From: Acetobacter sp. CAG:977
GTDB lineage: Bacteria; Pseudomonadota; Alphaproteobacteria; CAAGCB01; CAG-977
DNA length: 22,646 bases
Direction of reading: 5' to 3'
NCBI GenBank assembly: GCA_000434295.1
Contig: HF994931.1
Span: 1-22,646 of the forward strand
Shown: positions 6,541-15,240 of the stretch, in pieces
Position numbering within the stretch: the stretch's first letter is position 1
How the letters are laid out: each line of letters begins with the position of its first letter
Translations under genes and position numbers: made by a program
Notes under the pieces: model-generated
What the model was told of the DNA's origin: nothing
The model's database searches: none
The model's input: the letters and a program-made list of their open reading frames with translations, nothing else

Positions 6541-7443
6541 TTGTCTGCTTCTTTTTAAGATTTCACGCTGAACTTCCAAAGCTCTTTTTTTGGCTTCGTC
6601 AACGGCGTCTTTTCTGAAAGAAGAAAGAAACGTCATGCTGATTCGCCGATTTTGAGGCGCCGCCGGATCTTCGGGAATATAAGGCTTCATATCCGCCTGT
6701 CCGGCAACGCGGACAATATGAGTTTCATTAACGCCCAAACTGACCATCCTGCGTCTGAACGCCAACGCGCGATCGGCAGACAGCTCCCAGTTTGAATAAC
6801 CGTCTTCGCTTTTAAACGGCACGGAATCCGTATGTCCTTCTATGGCGATGTTTTGCGGCATCTGTGCCAAAACTTTGGCTAACAAAACCGTCAACCGTTT
6901 TCCGTTCGGCGTCAGCTCATCCGACCCCGAAGCAAAAATAGACTTGTTATCAAAATCGACCAATTGGACATTTAAGCCTTCGTCGGTTTTTGTAACGACC
7001 AGATGATCTTTCAGTTCTGCCAACTTAGGATCGGAAGCCAGAGCCTCTTCCAAAGCGATTTTGGCACGATCAAACATCTCTTGTTCCTGATTTGCCAGAT
7101 ATTTTTGTTTTTCGGCAGACAAGTAAGAATTTGCCTGACTGCCGTTAAATCCGACATAAGGAGAAGACGCCTTTTCTTCACCCGTTGCGGTCAAAGCGCC
7201 GGGCAAAATGCTGGCACCGCCCGCCGTGGAAGAATCCATCACGGTTCCCGTCGAAAAATAATAAGCAATGGCTTCTTTTTGTTCCTTGCTTGCCGCCTGT
7301 AACAGCCACAGCAACAGGAAAAAAGCCATCATTGCCGTCACGAAATCGGCATAAGCGACTTTCCACGCTCCGCCGTGGTGTCCTTCATGCCCGCTTTTTT
7401 TGACTCTTTTTATAACAATCGGAGCGCGTTCTCCGTCAGGCAT
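6538..7443 (-). CDS. motB: Flagellar motor stator protein MotB
   Basis: A 301-residue stator subunit that, with MotA, forms the ion channel driving flagellar rotation and is anchored to peptidoglycan. The single membrane segment is about 30-52 (YADFVTAMMAFFLLLWLL), and the ion-carrying Asp is D33. The C-terminal OmpA-like peptidoglycan-binding domain contains FASGSDELT, IEGHTDSVPF and NWELSADRA. The N terminus has the usual basic VIKRVKK and a His/Gly-rich HEGHHGGAWK. The start is ATG 7441-7443 because AGGAGG lies 6 bases ahead; an in-frame ATG at 7470 overlaps the end of motA. The gene begins 11 bases after the motA stop. The stretch between channel and OmpA domain includes GGASILPG and is not conserved in general. 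Confidence 0.97.
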   Translation of the reverse strand: MPDGERAPIVIKRVKKSGHEGHHGGAWKVAYADFVTAMMAFFLLLWLLQAASKEQKEAIAYYFSTGTVMDSSTAGGASILPGALTATGEEKASSPYVGFNGSQANSYLSAEKQKYLANQEQEMFDRAKIALEEALASDPKLAELKDHLVVTKTDEGLNVQLVDFDNKSIFASGSDELTPNGKRLTVLLAKVLAQMPQNIAIEGHTDSVPFKSEDGYSNWELSADRALAFRRRMVSLGVNETHIVRVAGQADMKPYIPEDPAAPQNRRISMTFLSSFRKDAVDEAKKRALEVQREILKRSRQ

Positions 7444-7454
7444 AGCAGCTCCTC

Positions 7455-8306
7455 CTACAGATCTTGGCACATTTTATCGACTTCGGCAAAAGTCGGGCGA
7501 ACGTCGGGCGGCAAAGATTTTCTTGCGAACTCAATGGACACTTGCGGTGCATAGCCCTGAATATGCCCCATCAAACCGGCCTTGATCAAATTCAAATATT
7601 CCAGCTCCGGATTAAGAGTATTCGCCACAGCCGACGCCAAAGGTCCGACAAAACCGTAAGAAAGCAAAATACCGAAAAACGTTCCGACCAAAGCAGCACC
7701 GATCAGGTTTCCCAAAACTTCGGGCGGTTCGGTAATCGCCCCCATTGTATGAATAACGCCCAAGACCGCCGCAACAATGCCCAAGCCAGGAGTCGCATCC
7801 GCAACTCGGGTCAGCCCTGCGGACAATGCTTCCTTTTCGTGCTGAATTCCTTCTATTTCAGCATCAATAACCGATTCGATTTCGTGCGGCGCAGGTGAAC
7901 CGAACGTCAACAACCGCAAATAACCGCACATAAAATCCATGGCGTCTCTATCATGGGTGATCGTCGGAAAACGTTTAAAGATATCGCTGGTCTCGGGCTT
8001 GTCAACGTGCGATTCCAACGCCATGTTTCCTTTGCTTTTTCCCAAGCGAAAGAACATAAACATCATTGCCAAAGCTTCGGAAAAGCTTTTTTTGTTGTAT
8101 CTGGGCGCCTTAAAAACGCGCGGCAAAACCTTTAAAGTCTTAAAAACAACCGACGGCGGATTCGCAATCAAAAACGAACCGAACGCCGCCCCGCCGATAA
8201 TCAAAAATTCTCCGGGCTGCCACAAAATGGAAAAATGCCCGCCGCCCCACAGATAGCCGCCGGCCACGCTGCAGATAACAATTGCCAAACCGATCAAAGG
8301 AAACAT
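7455..8306 (-). CDS. motA: Flagellar motor stator protein MotA
   Basis: A 283-residue, four-membrane-segment stator subunit (E. coli MotA is 295). The first two segments are near residues 2-18 and 33-50. The cytoplasmic region carries the torque-related charged part (RLGKSKGNMALESHVDKPE near 87-105). The last two segments contain the conserved prolines in VADATPGLGIVAAVLGVI and LLSYGFVGPLA. The start has AGGAG 9 bases ahead. It forms a two-gene operon with motB; no other flagellar gene lies in the window, which is common for stator genes. Confidence 0.97.
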   Translation of the reverse strand: MFPLIGLAIVICSVAGGYLWGGGHFSILWQPGEFLIIGGAAFGSFLIANPPSVVFKTLKVLPRVFKAPRYNKKSFSEALAMMFMFFRLGKSKGNMALESHVDKPETSDIFKRFPTITHDRDAMDFMCGYLRLLTFGSPAPHEIESVIDAEIEGIQHEKEALSAGLTRVADATPGLGIVAAVLGVIHTMGAITEPPEVLGNLIGAALVGTFFGILLSYGFVGPLASAVANTLNPELEYLNLIKAGLMGHIQGYAPQVSIEFARKSLPPDVRPTFAEVDKMCQDL

Positions 8307-8367
8307 AGAGGGGTACTCCTGAAAAAATGAACGTTTAACGTTTTTTTTTGTTTTAAGAAAACAGTCT

Positions 8368-8395
8368 TTGATTTAACCTTTGCACATAATAATAA
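8368..8395 (+). promoter_or_regulatory. Candidate promoter of tldD
   Basis: TTGATT (8368-8373) and TAATAA (8390-8395) lie 16 bases apart. A start near 8402 would leave a leader of about 18 bases containing only the AAAGG ribosome site. Confidence 0.4.
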
Positions 8396-8419
8396 AAGTT
8401 TTCCGAAAGGTACAGCCCT

Positions 8420-9841
8420 ATGACGATTGAAGAGGAAACAAACCGGCTATTTTTTTCAACGCTTGATAAAGAAGCGGCAAAAAAAACCGTTACGGAAACT
8501 CTTTCGGGGTGCGATGACGGCGAATTGTTTTTGGAATACGCCTATTCCGAGCACTTGGTTTTGGATGACGGAAGAATCAAAAGCTCGGGATATAATGCTT
8601 CATCAGGTTTCGGGCTTCGGGCAATCAGCGCAGAAGCCTATGCTTACGCTCTTTCAAATGAAATTTCGGAACACCGCCTGAAAGAAGCCGCCGACAGCGT
8701 CCGCCCCATAAAATTATCTCCGGCGCGATCCGCTTATCTGCCCGTCATCGGAAAATCTAAACAGCTGTACACGGATCAAAACCCGTTATCACTGGTTTCC
8801 TTTGAACAAAAAGTCGATTTAATGGGAAAAATCGACGCTTATGCCCGTTCCAAAGATCCTCGTGTTTCGCAGGTTTCAGCGTCTTTGGGCGGCGAATGGC
8901 AGGTCGTAAAAATTATCGGCGCCGACGGACGAGAAGCCTCCGACATCCGTCCCCTGGTTCGCTTTAACGTCAGCATCGTCGCAAAACGAAACAACAGGAT
9001 GGAAAGCGGCTCTTACGGTTTGGGCGGTCGTTACCTTTATGATTCTTTTTTCAAAGAAAATGTTTGGAAATTCGCCGTTGACGAAGCTCTGAGGCAGGCT
9101 CTGGTCAATCTGGAATCCGTCCCCGCCCCCGCGGGAGAGTTCCCCGTGGTTCTAAGCTCGGGATGGTGCGGCGTCCTGTTGCACGAAGCCGTCGGACACG
9201 GATTGGAAGGCGATTTCAACCGCAAAGGAGCTTCCGTTTTTTCCGGAAAAATCGGCGAACAAGTTACGGCAAAAGGTATTACCGTTGTCGATGACGGCAC
9301 TTTACCCAACCTTCGCGGATCAATCTCCGTTGACGACGAAGGAACGCCGTCTCAAAGAACCGTTCTGATTGAAAACGGCATTTTAAAAAGCTATATGCAA
9401 GACAGAATGAACGCCCGACTGATGAATGCTTCTCCGACCGGCAACGGAAGACGAGAATCCTTTGCCGCCGTTCCGCAGGTTCGCATGACCAACACTTTTA
9501 TGACCAACGGCGACAAAGCAAAAGATGAACTGATCGCTTCCGTTAAAAAAGGCGTTTATGCAAAAAGCTTCCACGGCGGACAAGTTGACATTACTTCGGG
9601 AAAATTTGTTTTTACCTCATCGGAGGCCTATCTGATAGAAAACGGAAAAATTACGGCTCCGTTAAAAGATGCAACGCTTATCGGAAACGGCATCGATGTT
9701 ATGAACGCGATTGACATGATCGCCGACGATTCTTGTTTAGACAACGGAATCGGCACTTGCGGTAAAGGCGGGCAAAGCGTTCCCGTCGGGGTCGGTCAGC
9801 CGTCCGTCAGGATTTCAAAAATTACCGTCGGCGGACGTTAA
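8420..9841 (+). CDS. tldD: Metalloprotease TldD
   Basis: A 473-residue TldD (E. coli 481). TldD pairs with TldE/PmbA to form a heterodimeric protease that cleaves unfolded peptides, including microcin precursors and the CcdA antitoxin. The zinc motif HEAVGHGLEGD lies at about 255-265, with H255, E256 and H259 the expected ligands and catalytic residue. Further family marks are DGTLPNLRGSISVDDEGTPSQ near 295-313 and the glycine-rich C terminus GIGTCGKGGQSVPVGVGQPSVRISKITVGG. TldE is not in the window. AAAGG lies about 9 bases ahead of the ATG. It is a single-gene unit closed by a strong terminator. Confidence 0.97.
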   Translation: MTIEEETNRLFFSTLDKEAAKKTVTETLSGCDDGELFLEYAYSEHLVLDDGRIKSSGYNASSGFGLRAISAEAYAYALSNEISEHRLKEAADSVRPIKLSPARSAYLPVIGKSKQLYTDQNPLSLVSFEQKVDLMGKIDAYARSKDPRVSQVSASLGGEWQVVKIIGADGREASDIRPLVRFNVSIVAKRNNRMESGSYGLGGRYLYDSFFKENVWKFAVDEALRQALVNLESVPAPAGEFPVVLSSGWCGVLLHEAVGHGLEGDFNRKGASVFSGKIGEQVTAKGITVVDDGTLPNLRGSISVDDEGTPSQRTVLIENGILKSYMQDRMNARLMNASPTGNGRRESFAAVPQVRMTNTFMTNGDKAKDELIASVKKGVYAKSFHGGQVDITSGKFVFTSSEAYLIENGKITAPLKDATLIGNGIDVMNAIDMIADDSCLDNGIGTCGKGGQSVPVGVGQPSVRISKITVGGR

Positions 9842-9846
9842 ATCAT

Positions 9847-9876
9847 AAAAAAGGCTCTCTGAACGAGAGCCTTTTT
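9847..9876. terminator. Bidirectional terminator after tldD
   Basis: A-rich aaaaaaggctctc (9847-9859), loop tgaac and gagagccttttt (9865-9876) form a stem with A and T flanks on both sides. It can end both tldD and the convergent gene at 9893. Confidence 0.92.
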
Positions 9877-9892
9877 ATAAACATTTAAACTT

Positions 9893-10684
9893 TTAACGAC
9901 CTCTGCCGAACAGTGATTTAAAGATATCGCCGGCAATTCTGGTACGTCCCGAAGTTTTAATCCCCTGTTTTCCGATCGTTACTTCGGAAGTACCCGTTTC
10001 CGGGGTATAAGAACGGATTGTAACGCCGCCGTCGCTGGTCAGAACAGTAACTCTGCCTTGACCGTTTTCTCCCGTATTGATGCCGATGATACGGTTGCCC
10101 GAAACGTTTTTGGAAGCCGTTACGACGCCTTTTTTCTTTGACCCGTTGGCGGCACCGACGTCATAAGAATAGGTTCCGTCGGAATTAATTTTGATATAAC
10201 CACCCTGAGCCGGATTACGCGTTGCGGATATTTTGCCGTGAGACGTTTCGATTGTTGTTCTGGAACCGTCTTCATGCGCGACGGAAATTCCGTTTCCTTT
10301 TCCGCCATCATAATTATAGATATCGGTATAGGCTTGTTGTTTTTTAGCGGATTTATTGGCTTTGACGCCCGTTTGAGAAGAAACGTTTTGGACTTCCCGA
10401 ATGGTGGAAGGATCGACTTCTTTCATTTTAAAGACCAATTCACCGTTTGCATCTTTGCACGGAACCAAGACGACTGTTTTTTGTCCTTTCTGTTGGTTTA
10501 CGGGCTGTTGTCTTTGTTGAGCCGCTTGATTTCTGGATTCCTGACGTGCACCGTCAACGACTTCGATATTTTCCCAGCCGGGCAGAGTCGGAAGTATATT
10601 TTCATTCGACTGAGCCTGAGCTGCGACATTAACTCCGGCCGAAACCGTAACAACCGCCAAAAACTTATTAAACCAAGCAGACAT
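9893..10684 (-). CDS. Exported protein of unknown function with Q-rich linker and beta-rich repeats
   Basis: A 263-residue protein. The N terminus MSAWFNKFLAVVTVSAGVNV, continuing AAQAQ, is a Sec signal peptide with a probable cut after AQA (residue 24). Residues about 45-68 are Gln/Arg/Asn-rich and likely disordered. From about 115 on, short Gly-bounded strands recur (GNGISVAHEDGSRTTIETS, GYIKINSDGTYSYDVGAANG, GRVTVLTSDGGVTIRSY), like a repetitive beta structure. One Cys is at about 76, and the C terminus is basic (LFGRGR). No enzyme motif or known family was recognised. AGGAAG lies 7 bases ahead of the ATG. A candidate promoter is TTGATT (10750-10745) with TATAAA (10726-10721), 18 bases apart on the minus strand. 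Confidence 0.8.
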   Translation of the reverse strand: MSAWFNKFLAVVTVSAGVNVAAQAQSNENILPTLPGWENIEVVDGARQESRNQAAQQRQQPVNQQKGQKTVVLVPCKDANGELVFKMKEVDPSTIREVQNVSSQTGVKANKSAKKQQAYTDIYNYDGGKGNGISVAHEDGSRTTIETSHGKISATRNPAQGGYIKINSDGTYSYDVGAANGSKKKGVVTASKNVSGNRIIGINTGENGQGRVTVLTSDGGVTIRSYTPETGTSEVTIGKQGIKTSGRTRIAGDIFKSLFGRGR

Positions 10685-10756
10685 ATCGACACTTCCTTTT
10701 AAAAAGTTTTCCTTTAATTTTTTATAGCATCATTCGGGTCAAAAAATCAAGTAATT

Positions 10757-10781
10757 TGACAAAAATTTTCGTTTTTTGTCA
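10757..10781. repeat. AT-rich inverted repeat upstream of the 9893-10684 gene
   Basis: tgacaaaa (10757-10764) and ttttgtca (10774-10781) are perfect inverted copies flanking ttttcg-like sequence. It lies just upstream of the candidate -35 for the minus-strand gene and could be an operator. No regulator is named. Confidence 0.3.
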
Positions 10782-10810
10782 TGTTTTCCGACAATATCAC
10801 CCATAACAAA

Positions 10811-10834
10811 GAAAGCGGCATAAAAGCCGCTTTC
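10811..10834 (-). terminator. Terminator of the 10867-11133 gene
   Basis: gaaagcggc (10811-10819) and gccgctttc (10826-10834) form a 9-bp stem with a 6-base loop. On the minus strand it is followed by a moderate T-rich stretch (TTTGTTATGG). Confidence 0.7.
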
Positions 10835-10866
10835 CGTAATGAACGCAAATGTAAAATAAATTTTGT

Positions 10867-11133
10867 TTATTTTGATGTGTTCCCCGAAGAGGAGCTGCTC
10901 CCGGAAGTTGAAGCTGCAGACGGCGAATCAGGATAATTCGCTGGAGCTTTTAACATAGTATCACCCGAATTTGATAAAAGGTTCTTCTTGTTATCCCATT
11001 CGGGGATTCCTTTATAACCGGCTGACATATCTGCGGGCAAAAAATTCTTTTTTTGTGTTAATTCAGGCAAAATCCCGGCTCTTACCGATGTGATTTGCAA
11101 AAAAAACATAAAAGCAACGAAAAATTTCAACAT
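10867..11133 (-). CDS. Small exported serine-rich protein, function unknown
   Basis: An 88-residue protein from ATG 11131-11133, which has AAAGGAGG 6 bases ahead; an in-frame ATG at 11166 lacks such a site. The N terminus MLKFFVAFMFFLQITSVRA is a signal peptide with a cut after VRA. The mature part of about 69 residues has an N-terminal half with two Trp/Tyr-Gly turns (AGYKGIPEWDNKKN) and ends in a Ser/Gly tail (STSGSSSSSGNTSK), probably disordered. There is no Cys in the mature part. No family recognised. It lies between another exported protein gene and nifJ on the same strand, with its own terminator. Confidence 0.75.
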   Translation of the reverse strand: MLKFFVAFMFFLQITSVRAGILPELTQKKNFLPADMSAGYKGIPEWDNKKNLLSNSGDTMLKAPANYPDSPSAASTSGSSSSSGNTSK

Positions 11134-11283
11134 AGCCGCCTCCTTTGATTGTTTTACATCCGCCAAGTTGATTTTTAAATGTTATTTGTTTTCACTTCTA
11201 AAAACAATGCATTAAATAAAATTTCATTTTTTTGTAATTTACATTAATTATTTTAAGATATTTATACACAATTCATAACCCAT

Positions 11284-11326
11284 AAAAAAACAGAGCCTTC
11301 TCCGTTTCGGAAAAGGCTCTGTTTTT
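11284..11326 (-). terminator. Terminator of nifJ
   Basis: aaaaacagagcctt (11286-11299) pairs with aaggctctgttttt (11313-11326), with an inner tccg/cgga helper stem. On the minus strand it runs into a T-run. It lies 14 bases after the nifJ stop. Confidence 0.93.
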
Positions 11327-11339
11327 AAAAAAGTTCGGC

Positions 11340-14300
11340 TTATTCGGCTGCTTTAGCTCCGGCGGCCAGGTGTTCGTACAAACGACGACGTTCTTCAACC
11401 TGTTCCTGAGCGTATTCAACCAAACGTTCATAACGTTCCGGATCCTGCTTCTTAACAATCTGGAAGCGGCCTTCGTTCGCCATGAATTCAGCAATCGGTT
11501 TAGTCGGCGCTTTGGAATCCAGCTGCAATCCGGGCTTGCCTTCGGCAACGCGGCGCGGGTCAAAGCGGTACAACGGCCAGAAGCCCGTTTCAACAGCGTT
11601 CTTCTGATGTTCCAAACCGTTCTTGTCGATTTCGTAGGTGTGGTTGATGCAGTGCGAGTACGCAATGATCAAAGACGGACCGTTATAAGATTCGGCTTCG
11701 ACAAAAGCTTTAATCGTTTGCATGTCGTTTGCGCCGACCGCGACCTGAGCAACATAAACGTTTTCAGACGCCATGGCAATCATGCCCAAGTCTTTGCGCG
11801 GCAAAGACTTGCCGGCAACGGCGAACTTCGCGGAAGCCCCGATCGGGGTCGCTTTGGACTGTTGTCCGCCCGTATTGGAATAAACGTTCGTATCCAAAAC
11901 CAGAATATTAACGTTCCGACCGGAATACAAAACATGATCCAAACCGCCGTAACCGATATCATAAGCCCAACCGTCACCGCCGATCGTCCATACGGACTTT
12001 TCAACGAAATAATCGGCGACTTCGCTCAAAGCTTTTGCTTCATCGGACTTCAAAGAAGACAACTTGGCTTTCAAAGCTTCAACGCGTTCACGCTGAGCGG
12101 CAATACCCGCTTCATCGGACTGGGAAGCCGTCAAAATGGCATTGACCAAATCTCCGCCGATTTCGCCTTCCAAGCCTTTAATCAGCTGGTTGGCAAAGTT
12201 CTTCTGGAAGTCGACGGACAAACGCATGCCCAAACCGAATTCCGCGGCGTCTTCAAACAAAGAGTTCGACCAAGCCGGACCGCGTCCGTTTACGTCTTTG
12301 GCATAAGGCGTCGTCGGCAAGTTACCGCCGTAAATGGACGAGCAACCCGTCGCGTTCGCGATCAACAAACGGTCGCCGAACAACTGCGTCAGCAATTTAA
12401 CGTACGGTGTTTCGCCGCAACCGGCGCAAGCACCCGAAAATTCAAACAGCGGACGCAACAACTGAACCTGTTTGACCATCTTCTTTTCAATTTTCGTACG
12501 GTCAACGTCCGGCAACGACAGGAAGAAGTCGAAGTTCTTCTTTTCCTGTTCCAGATGCTGGGCAATCGGGCTCATGTTAATTGCCTTGAGTTCCGGATTT
12601 TCCTTGTTCTTCGCGGGGCAGGCGCGGGTGCACAAAGAGCAGCCCGTGCAGTCTTCGGGAGCCACCTGAATAATCCAGCTGGAATCAACGAATTCTTTAC
12701 CCTTGTACGGAACGGAACGGAACCCTTCCGGAGCGTTCTTCAATTCGGAATTGGGAACGACTTTGGCACGAATAGCCGCATGCGGGCAGACCATGGCGCA
12801 TTTGCCGCACTGCAAGCATGTATTGGGATCCCATATGGGAATATCCGAAGCAATGCAACGTTTTTCGTATTGCGTCGTTGCCGTCGGCCATGTTCCGTCG
12901 GCCGTCCATTCCAAATCGGAAACCTTCAGCTCTTCGCCGCGACCTTCCAGAATTGTCCCTTCGACTTTGCGGACAATTTCGGGAGCCGTCGCCGGAACGC
13001 CCGGCAAACGATGCAACTTTGACGTCGGCTTATCCGTTACCTTGATTTCATGCAAGTGTTCCAAAGAAGCGTCAATCGCGTCCCAGTTCTTTTTAACGAT
13101 GGCTTCGCCTTTTTTGGCATACGTTTTCTGAGCGTATTCCTTAATCTTTGCGATAGCTTCGTCTTTGGGCAGAACGCCTGACAGCGCGAAATAGCACGTT
13201 TGCATAATCGTGTTGATGCGGCGTCCCATTCCGGTTGCCTTGGCAACTTCTACGGCGTCGATGGAATAAAGCTTAATATGCTTTTTGATGATTTCTTCCT
13301 GAACTTCAACGGGCAGTTTGTCCCAAACTTCTTCGGGTTTGAACGGCGCGTTCAACAGGAAAACGGCTCCTTCGTCAGCCTGAGCCAGCATATCGATCTT
13401 TTCCAAGAACGGGAAATGGTGGCAAGCAACGAAAGATGCTTTGTTAATCAAATAAGGAGCGTTGATGACGTGGTTTGCGAAACGCAAGTGAGACGTCGTC
13501 ATGGCGCCGGATTTTTTGGAGTCATAAACAAAGTATGCCTGACCGTAGGTTCCGTCGCGTCCTGCAATGATTTTAATGGAGTTTTTATTCGCTCCGACCG
13601 TACCGTCGGCGCCCAAACCGAAGAAGATGGCGCGTTTGACGTCGGCGTCTTCGATATCGAAGGAAGCGTCAACATCCAAAGACAGGTTCGTTACGTCATC
13701 GGTGATACCGACCGTAAAGCGGGTCTTGGGTTCGGCTTTTTCGGCGTTTTCAAAAACGGCCTTAGCCATAGCGGGCGTATATTCTTTGGAAGACAAGCCG
13801 TAACGACCGCCGATGACGCGCGGCATGGCTTTGATCTTGCCGGCGGCGAACGCATCGCTCAACGCGGCAACGACATCCAAGAACAAGGGTTCGCCCTGAG
13901 ATCCGGCTTCTTTCGTACGATCCATAACGGCGACCGTCTTGACCGTTTCGGGCAACGCTTTAATCAAAGCTTCTGCCGGGAACGGACGGTACAGATGGAC
14001 TTTTACAACGCCGTATTTCTTGTTTTGCAGATGTTTAACGGTTGCTTCCGTCGTGTCTGCGGCCGATCCCATAATGACGACGACCTGTTCGGCGTCTTTG
14101 GCACCGACGTAATCAACCAGATGATACTGGCGGCCAGTGATAGAAGCGTATTTATCCATCGCTTCCTGAACGATGGCGGGGACTTTTTCATAATAGGGGT
14201 TGGCGGCTTCGCGAATCTGGAAGAACACGTCCGGGTTCTGAGCCGTACCGCGAACGACGGGGTGATCCGGCGTCAAAGCGTTCGTACGGTTAAAGGACGT

Positions 14301-14903
14301 GGGCAGACCTTCAACGAATTTCTTCAGATCTTCGTCGGAGATGACGTCGATTTTATTGATTTCGTGAGACGTACGGAACCCGTCAAAGAAGTGCATGAAG
14401 GACACGCGGGATTTCAGGGTCGCGTACTGAGCGATTGCCGCCATATCCTGAGCTTCCTGAACGTTGTTCGAGCACAGCATTGCCAAGCCGATCTGACGGC
14501 AAGCCATTACGTCGGAATGGTCGCCGAAGATTGACAACGCGTGCGTTGCCAAAGCGCGGGCGGCGACGTGAATGACGAAAGGCGTCAATTCGCCGGCGAT
14601 TTTATAGAGGTTGGGGATCATCAGGAGCAAGCCCTGCGACGCCGTAAAGGTCGTCGTCAAAGCGCCCGCCTGCAAAGAACCGTGAACGGCGCCGATAGCA
14701 CCGGCTTCGGATTGCATTTCATAGATTTCGGGAACTTTGCCCCAAATATTTTTAACGCCTGCAGCAGACCAGGCATCTGCGAATTCGCCCATCGGAGACG
14801 ACGGGGTAATCGGGTAAATAACGGCAACTTCATTCAGACGGTGGGCAACGTGAGCGGTTGCTTCGTTGGCGTCCATCATCTTCATCGTGCTTTTATCCGC
14901 CAT
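11340..14903 (-). CDS. nifJ: Pyruvate:ferredoxin (flavodoxin) oxidoreductase
   Basis: A single-chain 1187-residue PFOR, the usual fused length. It converts pyruvate and CoA to acetyl-CoA and CO2, passing electrons to ferredoxin or flavodoxin. Domain order is as known: an N-terminal pyrimidine-binding part (ATAHVAHRLNEVAVIYPITP, residues 15-34), a transketolase C-like part, then two 4Fe-4S motifs, CLQCGKCAMVCPHAA near 691 and CTGCSLCTRACPAKN near 752. CAGCGETP near 825 starts the proximal cluster site, and the TPP motif GDGWAYDIGYGGLDH is near 976, followed by DTNVYSNTGGQQSKA. GGAGG lies 9 bases ahead of the ATG. It sits alone between terminators. The leader (14904-15067) carries a possible attenuator. 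PFOR is oxygen-sensitive, so the gene argues for anaerobic or microaerophilic life. Confidence 0.97.
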   Translation of the reverse strand: MADKSTMKMMDANEATAHVAHRLNEVAVIYPITPSSPMGEFADAWSAAGVKNIWGKVPEIYEMQSEAGAIGAVHGSLQAGALTTTFTASQGLLLMIPNLYKIAGELTPFVIHVAARALATHALSIFGDHSDVMACRQIGLAMLCSNNVQEAQDMAAIAQYATLKSRVSFMHFFDGFRTSHEINKIDVISDEDLKKFVEGLPTSFNRTNALTPDHPVVRGTAQNPDVFFQIREAANPYYEKVPAIVQEAMDKYASITGRQYHLVDYVGAKDAEQVVVIMGSAADTTEATVKHLQNKKYGVVKVHLYRPFPAEALIKALPETVKTVAVMDRTKEAGSQGEPLFLDVVAALSDAFAAGKIKAMPRVIGGRYGLSSKEYTPAMAKAVFENAEKAEPKTRFTVGITDDVTNLSLDVDASFDIEDADVKRAIFFGLGADGTVGANKNSIKIIAGRDGTYGQAYFVYDSKKSGAMTTSHLRFANHVINAPYLINKASFVACHHFPFLEKIDMLAQADEGAVFLLNAPFKPEEVWDKLPVEVQEEIIKKHIKLYSIDAVEVAKATGMGRRINTIMQTCYFALSGVLPKDEAIAKIKEYAQKTYAKKGEAIVKKNWDAIDASLEHLHEIKVTDKPTSKLHRLPGVPATAPEIVRKVEGTILEGRGEELKVSDLEWTADGTWPTATTQYEKRCIASDIPIWDPNTCLQCGKCAMVCPHAAIRAKVVPNSELKNAPEGFRSVPYKGKEFVDSSWIIQVAPEDCTGCSLCTRACPAKNKENPELKAINMSPIAQHLEQEKKNFDFFLSLPDVDRTKIEKKMVKQVQLLRPLFEFSGACAGCGETPYVKLLTQLFGDRLLIANATGCSSIYGGNLPTTPYAKDVNGRGPAWSNSLFEDAAEFGLGMRLSVDFQKNFANQLIKGLEGEIGGDLVNAILTASQSDEAGIAAQRERVEALKAKLSSLKSDEAKALSEVADYFVEKSVWTIGGDGWAYDIGYGGLDHVLYSGRNVNILVLDTNVYSNTGGQQSKATPIGASAKFAVAGKSLPRKDLGMIAMASENVYVAQVAVGANDMQTIKAFVEAESYNGPSLIIAYSHCINHTYEIDKNGLEHQKNAVETGFWPLYRFDPRRVAEGKPGLQLDSKAPTKPIAEFMANEGRFQIVKKQDPERYERLVEYAQEQVEERRRLYEHLAAGAKAAE

Positions 14904-14929
14904 GGAAAAAATCCTCCAAAGAGTTAATG

Positions 14930-14952
14930 AAAAAAGGATGTTACAAACACCC
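14930..14952 (-). terminator. Terminator-like hairpin in the nifJ leader (possible attenuator)
   Basis: On the minus strand GGGTGTT (14952-14946), loop TGT and AACATCC (14942-14936) form a 7-bp stem with one G.U pair, followed directly by T6 (14935-14930). It lies about 27 bases before the nifJ start, ahead of the ribosome site. The AACATCC arm can instead pair perfectly with GGATGTT at 15024-15018 further upstream. Confidence 0.5.
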
Positions 14953-14968
14953 CCGCTTATAGTTAGGA

Positions 14969-15023
14969 GATGTTTCCGAAACCCCGCCGCAAAACATTTT
15001 CGCCGCAGAGTTTCGAAAACATC
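14969..15023 (-). repeat. Long inverted repeat in the nifJ leader
   Basis: gatgtttccgaaac (14969-14982) and gtttcgaaaacatc (15010-15023) are inverted copies over 14 positions with one mismatch. They enclose a GC-rich part that contains gccgc on both sides. In RNA they would form a long upper hairpin whose lower arm competes with the terminator-like hairpin at 14930-14952. Confidence 0.55.
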
Positions 15024-15038
15024 CCCCGCTGAGCCGAC

Positions 15039-15067
15039 ACTTTACAGCACCGCGTTTAAACCTTCAA
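15039..15067 (-). promoter_or_regulatory. Candidate promoter of nifJ
   Basis: Minus-strand TTGAAG (15067-15062) and TAAAGT (15044-15039) are 17 bases apart. A start near 15032 would give a leader of about 129 bases holding both hairpins. The rest of the 337-base gap up to 15240 is AT-rich and shows no gene. Confidence 0.35.
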
Positions 15068-15240
15068 CCGTTTTTTAGAATTTTCCCTCTTCAAAAAAGA
15101 ACGCCGGATTTTATTTTTTTATAACAGGCGGCTTCTGTTTTTTATCCAAGCTGTCGCCGCGAATCAAAAAAACGCTTCACGACAGTACTTGTAAAACCAG
15201 AATTAGTATATTACGATATTTTATCGCGTATTTCTTTATA

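Noticed and set aside
11370..13022. 550-residue open frame on the plus strand opposite nifJ
   Set aside because: It lies wholly antisense to a well-recognised PFOR, has no ribosome site, and its composition (rich in F, R, N, V, Q) is what the complement of PFOR codons gives. The same applies to the 444-residue frame at 13200-14534.
14904..15040. TPP riboswitch ahead of nifJ, as the enzyme uses TPP
   Set aside because: The CUGAGA and ACCUGAUC-type core motifs of the TPP riboswitch are not present.
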